Shown: positions 1 through 7,408 of the stretch, piece by piece
Numbering within the stretch: the stretch's first letter is position 1
Layout of the letters: every line of letters begins with the position of its first letter
Source of the DNA: Streptomyces umbrinus
Lineage (GTDB): Bacteria > Actinomycetota > Actinomycetes > Streptomycetales > Streptomycetaceae
Direction: 5' to 3'
Assembly: GCF_030817415.1 (NCBI RefSeq)
Contig: NZ_JAUSZI010000002.1
Location: 744,001-808,000, forward strand
DNA length: 64,000 nt
Notes under the pieces: model-generated
Told to the model about the DNA's origin: nothing
Database searches by the model: none
What the model saw: only the letters and a program-made list of their open reading frames with translations
Made by a program: the position numbers and the translations under genes

Positions 1-576
1 GGGGATGGTGATGGCTGCGAGGATCACGGCAAGGACGGTGTAGGTGGTGCGCCAGCCGAAGTCTTCGGCGAGTACTGCGGTGAGTGGTGCGAAGGCGGTG
101 GAGGCCAGACCACCGGCCAGGGTGACGATCGTGAGGGCGCGGACGCTGTCCCTTCCCCACCAGCGGGTCACAGCGGCGAATGCGGGCTGGTAGAAGGTGG
201 AGGCCATGGCCAGCCCGGCGAGCAGCCAGGCAGCTGTGAAGACAGCCAGATTGGGTGCGTGTGCGAGGGCGAGCACGGCGATCACGCCGAGCAGTGATCC
301 GGTGGTCATCACGGCGCGTGGTCCCCGACGGTCGAGGACGCGACCGATGGGTATCCCCGCGAGCGCGGACACGATCAGGGCGCTCGAGAAGGCGCCGGTC
401 GTGGCGGTGGTGGACCAGCCGGTGTCCGCGGTGATGCGCGTGTTGAGGACCGGGAAGGCGTAGTAGACGATCCCCCAGCTGGTGATCTGAGTGGCGCACA
501 GGGCGGGCAGGACCGCGCGGGGCCGCGGCCGGTCCCCCGTTCCGGTCGCGGCCCCGCTGGTGTCGAGGTCTGCCAT
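1..576 (-). CDS. MFS transporter, N-terminal part (runs off the window)
   Basis: Reads from an ATG at 576 through about 190 residues of alternating hydrophobic helices and leaves the window at its left edge, so the C-terminal half is not visible. The loop between helices 2 and 3 carries the MFS signature (GRVLDRRGPR). The start lies 7 bp after the arsI stop with no clear ribosome site of its own, so translation is probably coupled to arsI and the gene is the third member of the arsO-arsI operon. That context suggests export of an arsenical, perhaps an organoarsenical or its oxidation product. This is inferred from position, as MFS substrates cannot be read from sequence. Confidence 0.8.
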   Translation of the reverse strand, partial: MADLDTSGAATGTGDRPRPRAVLPALCATQITSWGIVYYAFPVLNTRITADTGWSTTATTGAFSSALIVSALAGIPIGRVLDRRGPRAVMTTGSLLGVIAVLALAHAPNLAVFTAAWLLAGLAMASTFYQPAFAAVTRWWGRDSVRALTIVTLAGGLASTAFAPLTAVLAEDFGWRTTYTVLAVILAAITIP

Positions 577-583
577 CGGGCGG

Positions 584-1045
584 TCAGCAGCAGGTGCCGG
601 CCGCGGTGACCGACGGCTCCGTAACCGCTTCGGACGGGCTGGTGCAGCAGGTGCCGCCCGGTTGCTCGGCCAGGGTGTCGGCGTCGGCCTTGACGACGTA
701 CACCTCCCAGGGTTCCCCGCCCGGGCCATGGACCCAGACCTTGTCCTGGAGGGCGTAGCAGCAGGTGGTGTCGTTCTCCTCGGCGGTGGCCAGACCGGCT
801 TCAGCCAGCCGTGTGGTGGCGGCGTGCACGGCTTCGGTCGTCTCCACCTCGACGCCGAGGTGGTCCATACGGGTGTCCTCGCCTGCCGTGCCTTCGATCA
901 GGACGAGCTTCAGCGGCGGCTCGGCGACGGCGAAGTTGGCGTAGCCGTCGCGGAGTTTGGCCGGTTCGGTGCCGAACAGCTTGGTGTAGAAGGCGATGGA
1001 CGCGGTGAGGTCGGGGACGCGGAGGGCGAGCTGTACGCGGGACAT
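584..1045 (-). CDS. arsI: ArsI/CadI-family organoarsenical C-As lyase (VOC fold)
   Basis: A 153-residue vicinal-oxygen-chelate protein. Family members use Fe(II) and O2 to cleave the carbon-arsenic bond of trivalent organoarsenicals such as MAs(III). The expected metal ligands are visible as Gln5, His62 and Glu114, and the paired cysteines that bind trivalent arsenic are Cys95-Cys96 in a TTCCYA motif. The C-terminal tail is cysteine-rich, with CC pairs at 133-134 and 152-153. The ATG at 1045 is preceded by AGGAGG at good spacing. It lies 37 bp after arsO and 7 bp before an MFS gene in one operon. The related CadI proteins have less defined roles, but the ars context and the cysteine pair favour ArsI. 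Confidence 0.85.
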   Translation of the reverse strand: MSRVQLALRVPDLTASIAFYTKLFGTEPAKLRDGYANFAVAEPPLKLVLIEGTAGEDTRMDHLGVEVETTEAVHAATTRLAEAGLATAEENDTTCCYALQDKVWVHGPGGEPWEVYVVKADADTLAEQPGGTCCTSPSEAVTEPSVTAAGTCC

Positions 1046-1082
1046 GGCGAGCCTCCTGATGGGTGAGCGGTGGGGTGGCCGG

Positions 1083-2465
1083 TCAGCAGCCTCCGTCGGA
1101 CGGGGCCGGTGCGCCGATCCCGATCTGCAGGGTCGTGGGGGCTGCGCAGCATCCGCCGCCTTCGCCGCTCCGGGCGGCGTCGGAGTCGGGGTCGGAGTCG
1201 TCGAACAGACCCGCTCCACCGCACACTCCGGTCTCGGGCAGGGTCAACTCGACGCGCTCGGCGGCTTCCTGGTCACCTGCGAGTGATGCGGCGACGGAGC
1301 GGACCTGCTCGTAGCCGGTCATCGCGAGGAAGGTCGGGGCGCGGCCGTAGGACTTCATGCCCACCAGGTAGACGTCCTTCTCCGGGTGGGAGAGCTCGTT
1401 CACGCCGTGCGGGTAGACGGTGCCGCAGGAGTGGACGTTCGGGTCGATGAGCGGGGCCAGCGCGGTCGGGGCCTGGAGGCGTTCGTCGAGGCCGAGGCGG
1501 ATCTCGGAGAGGAAGGACAGGTCGGGGCGGAAGCCGGTGAGGACGATGATCTCGTCGACCGGATCCAGGCGGCGGCCGTCTTCGGCGACGAGCACCAGGC
1601 CCCCGTGGGCGCTGCGCTCGACAGCCTCGGTGCGGAAGCCGGTCGCGGCGGTTGCATGGCCGGCCTCGACGGCGGCCTTGGCGCGCAGGCCCAGGGCTCC
1701 GCGGGCGGGAAGCTCGTCGGCCTCGCCGCCCCCGTACGTGCCGGCGCCGATGCCGCGACGCAGGATCCACACCGCGTGCGTGCCGTCCTCGTCCTTCGCC
1801 AGGTCGGCGAGAGAGGCGAGGGCGGTGAAGGCGGAGGCTCCGGAGCCGACCACCGCGGTGCGCCTGCCCGCGTAGCGGGCGCGGACGGCCGGGTCCGTCA
1901 GGTCGGGCACCCGGTAGGAGATGCGCTCGGCAGCGGTCCTCTCGCCGAGGGCGGGCAGGCCGTCCGCGCCGATGGGGCCGGGTACGGACCAGGTGCCGGA
2001 GGCGTCGATGACGGCCCGGGCGGTGATCCGCTCCTCGCGGCCGTCGGCGTGTGTGAGGTGCACGGTGAAGGGCTGCTCGTTGCGGCCGGAGTCGACGATC
2101 CGGTCACGGCCCGCGCGGGCCGCTCCGGTCACGGTCGCGCCGAAGCGGACCCTGTTGCCGAGGACATCGGCCAGCGGCTGGAGGTACCGCTCGGCCCAGT
2201 CACCGCCCGTGGGGTACGTGGTTCCGTCGGGGCGGATCCAGCCGGTGGGGGCCAGCAGCTTCTCGGCGGCGGGGTCGACGAGCTCGGCCCAGGTGGAGAA
2301 CAGGCGCACATGCGACCAGTCGCGCACAGCGGTGGCCGCGGACGGGCCGGCTTCCAGGACCAGTGGTTCGATGCCGCGCTCGACGAGGTGGGCGGCGGCG
2401 GCCAAGCCGATGGGGCCTGCTCCGATCACCACGACGGGCAGCTGGTCGGCGATGGGCGCGTTCAC
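1083..2465 (-). CDS. arsO: ArsO-like flavin-dependent monooxygenase / FAD-NAD(P)-binding oxidoreductase
   Basis: About 460 residues. An N-terminal FAD Rossmann motif (GAGPIGLAAA) follows a GTG start at 2465, which has AAAGGGGA upstream; an alternative TTG at 2531 would sit inside the operator and is unlikely. A second dinucleotide motif (VGSGAS) appears near residue 205, and a TGFRPDLSFL segment closes the FAD domain, as in flavin-containing monooxygenases of actinomycete ars operons (ArsO). The C-terminal tail is rich in Cys and Gly with a CC pair, plausibly an arsenite-binding tail. It is the first gene of the operon with arsI and an MFS exporter, facing the ArsR operator at 2524-2555. The exact arsenic substrate of ArsO is not settled. 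Confidence 0.75.
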   Translation of the reverse strand: MNAPIADQLPVVVIGAGPIGLAAAAHLVERGIEPLVLEAGPSAATAVRDWSHVRLFSTWAELVDPAAEKLLAPTGWIRPDGTTYPTGGDWAERYLQPLADVLGNRVRFGATVTGAARAGRDRIVDSGRNEQPFTVHLTHADGREERITARAVIDASGTWSVPGPIGADGLPALGERTAAERISYRVPDLTDPAVRARYAGRRTAVVGSGASAFTALASLADLAKDEDGTHAVWILRRGIGAGTYGGGEADELPARGALGLRAKAAVEAGHATAATGFRTEAVERSAHGGLVLVAEDGRRLDPVDEIIVLTGFRPDLSFLSEIRLGLDERLQAPTALAPLIDPNVHSCGTVYPHGVNELSHPEKDVYLVGMKSYGRAPTFLAMTGYEQVRSVAASLAGDQEAAERVELTLPETGVCGGAGLFDDSDPDSDAARSGEGGGCCAAPTTLQIGIGAPAPSDGGC

Positions 2466-2523
2466 GAGATTCCCCTTTGATTCGACATCCGTCGATCCCT
2501 TGCGTGTCAAGCATGGCACCTGT

Positions 2524-2555
2524 TTCGACAAGCGTCAACATAGACGTTTGTCGAA
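2524..2555. promoter_or_regulatory. ArsR operator 1 (inverted repeat) in the arsO / btrH-like divergent promoter
   Basis: Inverted repeat with arms TTCGACAAGCGTC (2524-2536) and GACGTTTGTCGAA (2543-2555), 12 of 13 positions pairing, around the spacer AACATA. The same layout with the same spacer recurs over the arsR start at 3845-3876. It lies 59 bp upstream of the arsO GTG and 130 bp upstream of the btrH-like gene, so one ArsR could control both directions. Confidence 0.8.
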
Positions 2556-2685
2556 TCCAGAGGTCTCGATGCGGAACACATCGATGCAGCGGCGATCTGT
2601 ACGCGAAGTCCGGGCGGACGATGGGGGCTTCACTCTCACCCTGGAGGGTGGCGACCGGCGGCCGGCGCCTTGGAGGATGAGCGGC

Positions 2686-3669
2686 ATGACCATGGTGAAG
2701 GACATCGATGTCCGCGGCATGCAGCACTGCGAGACGACGACGCTCGGCGTGCTGCTGCGACATGAGGGACTCGACCTGTCCGAGCCCATGCTGTTCGGGC
2801 TCAGCTCCGGGCTGTCCTTCATCTACTGGGACAGCAAAGGCATGGGCTTTCCCTTCCTGGGAGGCCGGGTCAAGCCGTTCGAGCTCACCAGGAACCTGGC
2901 CGCCGCACTCGGGCTTGAGCTGATGGTCGGGGAGACCACCTCCCCGCGCAAGGCATGGCACAACGTGGCGGCCCCGATCGACGCCGGCCGGCCGGTCGGC
3001 CTTCAACTCGACAGCTACCACCTGGACTACTTCAGTACCAAGGTGCACTTCGGCGGGCATGTCGTGGCCATGTACGGCTACGACGAACAGGACGCCTACC
3101 TGGTGGACACCGACCCGCAGGGCGGAGCCGTCTCGACCAGCCTCGCGGCCCTGGCCAGAGCCAGGGCCGAGCGCGGCCCCATGACCGCCAAGCACCGCTC
3201 CTTCACCCTCGCAGTGCCCAGCAGTCCGACGTCACCGCAGGACCGGGTCATCCCCGCGATAAAGACGTGCGCCGACGCCTTCCTGAACCCGCCCATCGCG
3301 AACCTGGGCCACCGGGGCATCGAGAAGACCGCCAAGCACGTGCCGAAGTGGCTTCAGCGCAGCGACGATCCGCGGGAGGACCTGCCACGGGCCGCCCTCC
3401 TCATGGAGAGGGCCGGTACCGGCGGCGCCCTGTTCCGCAATCTCTACCGCGACTTCCTCGCCGAGTGCGCCGAGCTGATCGACAGCAGCCACCTGCGCAC
3501 CGGCCACGGGTTGTATGCCGAAGCCGCCACGCTCTGGACACAGGTGGCCGCACTCGTCACAGCAGCAGGCGAATCCGGCGACGCGAAGAACCTCGTGGAG
3601 GCCGGCTCCATCCTCGATGAGCTCTCGCGCATCGAACGCGATGCGATGCAGGCACTCAGCATGCTCTAG
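2686..3669 (+). CDS. BtrH N-terminal domain / DUF4872 protein, probable acyltransferase
   Basis: 327 residues. The N-terminal half matches BtrH-type domains, a papain/C39-like fold in which butirosin BtrH transfers an acyl group from a carrier protein to an amine. The likely triad is visible: Cys15 in MQHCETTT, His125 in GGHVVAMYG, and Asp141 in LVDTD. The C-terminal half is helical, as in the DUF4872 companion domain. The chosen ATG at 2686 has GGAGG nine bases upstream; ATG 2677 is too close to it and ATG 2692 is also possible. It faces arsO across ArsR operator 1 and is followed by arsR, so arsenic-responsive expression is likely. No carrier protein or peptide synthetase is nearby, so the substrate is unknown. 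Confidence 0.7.
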   Translation: MTMVKDIDVRGMQHCETTTLGVLLRHEGLDLSEPMLFGLSSGLSFIYWDSKGMGFPFLGGRVKPFELTRNLAAALGLELMVGETTSPRKAWHNVAAPIDAGRPVGLQLDSYHLDYFSTKVHFGGHVVAMYGYDEQDAYLVDTDPQGGAVSTSLAALARARAERGPMTAKHRSFTLAVPSSPTSPQDRVIPAIKTCADAFLNPPIANLGHRGIEKTAKHVPKWLQRSDDPREDLPRAALLMERAGTGGALFRNLYRDFLAECAELIDSSHLRTGHGLYAEAATLWTQVAALVTAAGESGDAKNLVEAGSILDELSRIERDAMQALSML

Positions 3670-3844
3670 GGAGCCGCCCGTCCGGCGGGCCGGGCGCGGG
3701 GGCCGCCCCGGGAACCCGCTGGGTGCTCTCGACGAACACGGCCGCCACTCCACCGGGAAGGCGCCTCCCCGCCCGTCGCCTCGCAGCCCAGCCGTTCGCA
3801 GCCCAGCCGCGCGGCGGTCGGGATTCCGACTCCTGGCCCACTAG

Positions 3845-3876
3845 TTCGACATGTGTCAACATAGACGTATGTCGAA
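3845..3876. promoter_or_regulatory. ArsR operator 2, overlapping the arsR start codon
   Basis: Inverted repeat with arms TTCGACATGTGTC (3845-3857) and GACGTATGTCGAA (3864-3876), 11 of 13 positions pairing, around the same AACATA spacer as operator 1. The arsR ATG at 3869 lies inside the right arm and no ribosome site precedes it. This points to a leaderless transcript whose promoter or start is covered directly by the repressor. Confidence 0.8.
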
Positions 3877-4237
3877 TGTCGAGGTGCTGCCGCTGCTGGA
3901 ACCCGAGGGTGCCGAGGCTGTGGCGCCCTGCTGCCCGCCGCTGTCCGAGCGCCCCTTCACCGTCGAAGAGGCGGAAAGGACTGCGCGGATGTTCAAGGCA
4001 CTCGGCGATCCGGTTCGTCTGCGTCTGTTCTCCCTGGTCGCCTCCCACGAGGGCGGAGAGGCGTGTGTGTGCGACATCTCCGACGTGGGCGTCTCGCAGC
4101 CGACCGTCTCCCATCACCTCAAGAAGCTCAGGGAGGCCGGACTGCTCACCTCCGAGCGGCGCGGCACATGGGTCTACTACCGCGTCGAGCCCTCGGTCGT
4201 GGCCGCACTCGGCGGGCTCCTCAGCCCCAAGAACTGA
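3869..4237 (+). CDS. arsR: ArsR-family arsenic-responsive repressor
   Basis: 122 residues with the ArsR winged helix: the wing ends in RRGTWVYYRVEP and the recognition helix is SQPTVSHHLKKL. The classical metal-sensing motif is present as Cys66-Val-Cys68-Asp in helix 3, and a further Cys21-Cys22 pair lies near the N-terminus and could supply extra thiolate ligands. An upstream in-frame ATG at 3851 would add six residues but would sit at the edge of the operator's left arm; ATG 3869 gives the usual N-terminus. It is probably the repressor for both 32-bp inverted repeats and so for arsO-arsI-MFS, the btrH-like gene and itself. Confidence 0.9.
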   Translation: MSNVEVLPLLEPEGAEAVAPCCPPLSERPFTVEEAERTARMFKALGDPVRLRLFSLVASHEGGEACVCDISDVGVSQPTVSHHLKKLREAGLLTSERRGTWVYYRVEPSVVAALGGLLSPKN

Positions 4238-4288
4238 CCCGCGCGCACGGCCGCCGGTGGGCACTGCCCGACGGCCGTACGCGGGTGA

Positions 4289-5608
4289 TCACATGTCGGC
4301 CGCGTCCACCACGGCGCCGAGGTCGACGAACTTGAAGCCGGTCGCCGTGCGCGTGCCACCGTCCCCGTCCGGCACCGCCGGGGTTTCCTGGCCGTCCTGG
4401 ACGACGAGCAGCCCGCGCGGATAGCGGGCTCCCAGCGGGGCGTTGAGCACGGCGGCTCCGTCGCACTCCTCCACACTGTCGAGCGTCGACGTGGCGGCCG
4501 CGATACGGAAGCCGCCCTCGTACTCGTTGCCCTCGCCCACCTCGCGGTCGTACAGGGCGAAGGTGTTGTCGCCCTGGCTGGAGGCGAGCAGGTAGCCGTC
4601 GCCGTCCTTCTCCTGGAACAGGGTCAGGCCCTCGACGTCGGCCGACAGACGCTTGCCGCCGTAGCCGGGGTCGGCGCCCGGTGCGCACTCCTCGGTGTCC
4701 TCGTCGTAGACACCGGGAACGCCGTACTCCTTCACCTTGTCCACCAGGACCGGCTTGCCCGTGAGGTCGGCGCGCAGCCGCCAGATACCGATGTCCTCCT
4801 GGCCGGCGTAGAGCGTGCCGGTCGCCGGGTCGACGACCATGCCCTCGACCTGCGGGAGTTCGCCGGGCTCCGCGCAGGAACTCCACGTCATGCCGTCGGG
4901 CAGACGGAACGAGGACGGCAGATCAAGGGTGCGCACCTTGCGGTAGCCGACGGTGCCACCCGCGCCCGGGCGGAGTTCGAGCAGGGCGAGGCGGGTCCGC
5001 TCTCGCCGGCTGACCAGAGCGTACGTACGTCCGGTGGCCTTGTCCGTCCAGGTGGCCAAGCCGTATGTGGTCCGCTGGTCGTTGATCTCGGCCTGGTCGG
5101 CGGAGAACACCGGAGTGGCGGCCGGGTCGGTGACGTCGGTCAGCGGGCCGTCCGGCTTCGACGGATCGATGCGGTAGATCCGCAGCCGGTCGCCGCCCCG
5201 GTCACTCACCACAGCCACGTCGGCCCGGCCGGTCGAGGTGCGCAGGCCGGTGACGAGGTCGACATTGTTGTAGCGTCCCGGTGCGTCGTCCAGCCCCGGC
5301 GGGCGCGGAGCGGGCAGCGACTGCACCAGGTGCGCGTCCAGATCGTAGACACGCAGCCCGCCCTCCTTGGCGGTCGCGACGACGAGGCTGCGCCCGGGGT
5401 CGGCGGCATTGCGCCAGATCGCAGGGTCGTCGGCATCCGAGTTGCCCCCCGCCTGGTCGTCGTAGAGCGCCGCGGTCTCACTGGTGGCGGTCACGACAGG
5501 CAGAACGGGCGCGCCCGCTCCTGCAGGAGATGCTCCGAGCAGAGTGACGAGCACGATGCCCGAGGCGAGGGCTGTGCCTCTTCGCTTGGTGCAGTGCCTC
5601 GTTGTCAC
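4289..5608 (-). CDS. Secreted beta-propeller phytase
   Basis: 439 residues starting at a GTG (5608) with AAGGAAG upstream. A basic n-region (TTRHCTKRRG) and a hydrophobic stretch ending in ASPAGAGA form a signal peptide. The mature part matches 3-phytases of the beta-propeller type, which hydrolyse phytate with calcium: DADDPAIW near the start of the propeller, YNNVDL, SDRGGDRLRIYRI, the acidic YDEDTEECAPG segment, SADVEGLTLF and SSQGDNTFALYDR are typical. It is probably a phosphate-scavenging exoenzyme unrelated to the ars genes on either side. It converges on arsR with a 51-bp gap that holds an imperfect GC-rich inverted repeat, perhaps a shared terminator. Confidence 0.88.
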   Translation of the reverse strand: MTTRHCTKRRGTALASGIVLVTLLGASPAGAGAPVLPVVTATSETAALYDDQAGGNSDADDPAIWRNAADPGRSLVVATAKEGGLRVYDLDAHLVQSLPAPRPPGLDDAPGRYNNVDLVTGLRTSTGRADVAVVSDRGGDRLRIYRIDPSKPDGPLTDVTDPAATPVFSADQAEINDQRTTYGLATWTDKATGRTYALVSRRERTRLALLELRPGAGGTVGYRKVRTLDLPSSFRLPDGMTWSSCAEPGELPQVEGMVVDPATGTLYAGQEDIGIWRLRADLTGKPVLVDKVKEYGVPGVYDEDTEECAPGADPGYGGKRLSADVEGLTLFQEKDGDGYLLASSQGDNTFALYDREVGEGNEYEGGFRIAAATSTLDSVEECDGAAVLNAPLGARYPRGLLVVQDGQETPAVPDGDGGTRTATGFKFVDLGAVVDAADM

Positions 5609-5968
5609 AGGCGCTTCCTTAGCTGTCGGCGGTGGGCGGTCGGATCAAAGACATGCTCATGGTCCGAGGGACAGCTTGCGTACAGAGAACCGTGAACTGT
5701 CCATGGCATCACGGGAATTACCCCAACAGGTCGGCCGGAGTTCGCCCTAGAGTCGCCCGGCCGACCGAAGCCGCGATGGCCGCCACCTCAGGTGTGCTGA
5801 AAGTCGCCCCTCACCCACGCCGCGGGCGAGGGCGAAGGCGAAGCGAGGGCGGTCGGAGGATCCTCCGGAGGATTCATCACGCGTCACTGCCGGAAGCCGT
5901 GGCCGCCCAAGGAGGTGAAGTCATCGGCACTCTGGAGCCACCGATCACCACAGCGTGGGTCGTCCGCG
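5609..5968. other. Intergenic region between phytase and aquaporin genes
   Basis: About 360 bp without a convincing gene. It should hold the phytase promoter on the minus strand. A 14-bp perfect palindrome (CGGAGGATCCTCCG, 5854-5867) lies near the end of the aquaporin gene and may be a weak terminator stem. One half-site resembling a PHO-box repeat (GTTCACGG on the minus strand, about 5691-5698) is present without the expected direct-repeat partner. Confidence 0.4.
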
Positions 5969-6754
5969 TCATCGGGCGGGCTGCTCCACGGCGGCTCGGC
6001 CCGGCATGAAGATCAGGGCGACCAGTGCCAACCCGACCACGGCGCCGACGAGTTGCATCCCGATGAAGGCCGCGAGCGATCCGGGCGCGATGCCCGCGAA
6101 GGAGTCGGTGAAGGTGCGGCCGATGGTCACCGCCGGGTTTGCGAAGGAGGTGGAGGAGGTGAACCAGTAGGCGGCGCCGATGTAGGAGGCAACCGCGACA
6201 GGCGCGAAGCGCAGCCGGTCGGTACGGGCGAGGCCGAAGATCAGCAGGATCAGACCCGCGGTGGCGACGACCTCGCCTAGCAGCAGATGGCCGGCCGAGC
6301 GGTCGTGCGTGGACCACGTCACCGGCGGCGCGTCGAACATCGCGTTGGCGAGTACGGCTCCCGCGATCGCGCCGACGATCTGGGCGGGGACGTACACGGC
6401 GGCCTCCCGGGTGGTGACGCCCGCACCTCCGCGCCGGGCGGTCCACCAGTCGGCCAGCGTCACCGCCGGGTTGAAGTGCGCACCCGACACCGGGCCGAGC
6501 AGCACGATCAGCACCCCGAGTCCGAAGACCGTGGCCAGCGAGTTGGCCAGCAGCTGCACTCCCACGTCACGGGTCAGTTCGGTGGCCTGGATGCCGGAGC
6601 CCACCACGATCGCCACCAGGGCGGCGGTGCCGACCAGTTCGGCTGCGGCCCTGGAGGTCAGCGGTGTACGGGGCGGGGTGGCACCCGGTGCGGGCTGCGG
6701 CTCGCCGGCGGCGGCCATGACGGACTCCGCGGCGGACTCGTGGGTGGCGGTCAA
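5969..6754 (-). CDS. MIP/aquaporin-family channel, probable arsenite channel
   Basis: 261 residues with six membrane segments and the two half-helix motifs of the family, Asn95-Pro-Ala (GAHFNPAVT) and Asn206-Pro-Ala (SFANPAVT). The residue after the second NPA is Val209, where water and glycerol channels normally have the filter arginine; this suggests a wider or altered pore. It follows arsR2 by 39 bp and faces arsC, the arrangement in which an aquaglyceroporin replaces ArsB and lets arsenite made by ArsC leave the cell. The start is a TTG at 6754 with AAGGAGTG upstream. The N-terminal 30 residues are Pro/Ala-rich and probably cytoplasmic. Confidence 0.85.
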   Translation of the reverse strand: MTATHESAAESVMAAAGEPQPAPGATPPRTPLTSRAAAELVGTAALVAIVVGSGIQATELTRDVGVQLLANSLATVFGLGVLIVLLGPVSGAHFNPAVTLADWWTARRGGAGVTTREAAVYVPAQIVGAIAGAVLANAMFDAPPVTWSTHDRSAGHLLLGEVVATAGLILLIFGLARTDRLRFAPVAVASYIGAAYWFTSSTSFANPAVTIGRTFTDSFAGIAPGSLAAFIGMQLVGAVVGLALVALIFMPGRAAVEQPAR

Positions 6755-6792
6755 CAGTCACTCCTTGGAACGGCCGCGGCGAGCGACGGGAA

Positions 6793-7101
6793 TCAGGGGC
6801 AGGCCCGCTTGTTGTCGACGGCGGCACGGGCGGACTCGGCCAGGTCGGCGAACTGGCCCGCGAGCCGGGCGATGACGTCGGCGCAGAGTTTGTAGTAGGT
6901 GAACCGTCCGCACGGCTCCGTCTCCACCACCCCGGCCTCTCGCAGCACTCTCAGGTGGTTGGAGAGGTTGGTCTGCTTCGCGCCGGTCTCCTCGATCAGG
7001 TGGGTGGTGCAGAGCGTCTCCTGGGCGAGCAGAGTGACGATCTTCAGGCGGAGCGGGTCGGACAGAACCCGCATCAGATCAGTGTCGACTGACGTCAGCA
7101 T
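6793..7101 (-). CDS. arsR: ArsR-family repressor, second type
   Basis: 102 residues with a winged-helix domain (recognition helix QTNLSNHLRVL, wing GRFTYYKL). It lacks the CxC motif in helix 3 and instead has Cys31 (ETLCTTHL), Cys64, Cys73 and Cys101, so its metal site differs from the first ArsR in this window. It is the first gene of a two-gene operon with the aquaporin. No ribosome site precedes the ATG at 7101, and an inverted repeat begins two bases upstream, so it may be leaderless and self-repressed. Arsenic is the most likely effector given arsC and arsT remnants across the promoter. Confidence 0.85.
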   Translation of the reverse strand: MLTSVDTDLMRVLSDPLRLKIVTLLAQETLCTTHLIEETGAKQTNLSNHLRVLREAGVVETEPCGRFTYYKLCADVIARLAGQFADLAESARAAVDNKRACP

Positions 7102-7103
7102 GC

Positions 7104-7123
7104 ACTGATACTGTCACATCAGT
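7104..7123. promoter_or_regulatory. Probable operator of the second ArsR
   Basis: Inverted repeat ACTGAT (7104-7109) and ATCAGT (7118-7123) immediately upstream of the arsR2 ATG. Related copies of the half-site lie nearby: GCTGAT at 7129-7134 and ACTGAT at 7144-7149, suggesting several binding sites. The sequence differs completely from the operators at 2524 and 3845. Confidence 0.55.
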
Positions 7124-7250
7124 CGAGGCTGATACCAGCTTGGACTGATCCCTGGGACCCGCATCCCCACACCTGTGGGGCCCACACCCCGAAGGGGATT
7201 GCCGTGGCTGCCTCCCCCTCCCCCACCGCCCGTCCTGCGCTCCGACCGCC

Positions 7251-7349
7251 GTAGTCCGCGGCATCCGCGGCATCCGCGGCATCCGCGGCATCCGCGACGA
7301 GATCGACGCCCACATCACCGGACTGCTCGACTCCCTGCCGCACGCCTGA
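7251..7349 (+). pseudogene. Remnant of an arsC 3' end with expanded GIR repeat
   Basis: The frame ending at the TGA at 7347-7349 reads as a string of Arg-Gly-Ile triplets and then RDEIDAHITGLLDSLPHA. That matches the C-terminal helix of thioredoxin-coupled arsenate reductases; the intact arsC downstream has PIRDEIRTRIEALIAEID at the same place. No start or catalytic part is recognisable upstream. It is therefore best read as the tail of an older arsC copy, left by deletion or recombination, with a tandem-repeat expansion (7255-7299) at the break. Confidence 0.55.
7255..7299. repeat. 9-bp tandem repeat
   Basis: Four perfect copies of TCCGCGGCA (7255-7290) and a partial fifth copy ending at 7299. 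In the arsC remnant frame each unit encodes Arg-Gly-Ile. Confidence 0.9.
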
Positions 7350-7408
7350 CCGGCCGGGCCCGACACCACCAGTGCTCCACTTGATCCGCTTCGCGAAGGA
7401 ATGAACCG

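Noticed and set aside
2531..2531. TTG at 2531 as the arsO start
   Set aside because: It lies within the ArsR operator and would add 22 residues with no family similarity; GTG 2465 has a ribosome site and begins the FAD domain directly.
5691..5698. A PHO-box-like GTTCACGG upstream of the phytase gene
   Set aside because: PhoP boxes need at least two direct repeats at 11-bp spacing, and only one is seen.
7165..7180. CCCCACA/TGTGGGG stem as a terminator
   Set aside because: It sits in the divergent promoter region of arsR2 and the arsC block where no transcript should end; its role cannot be decided.
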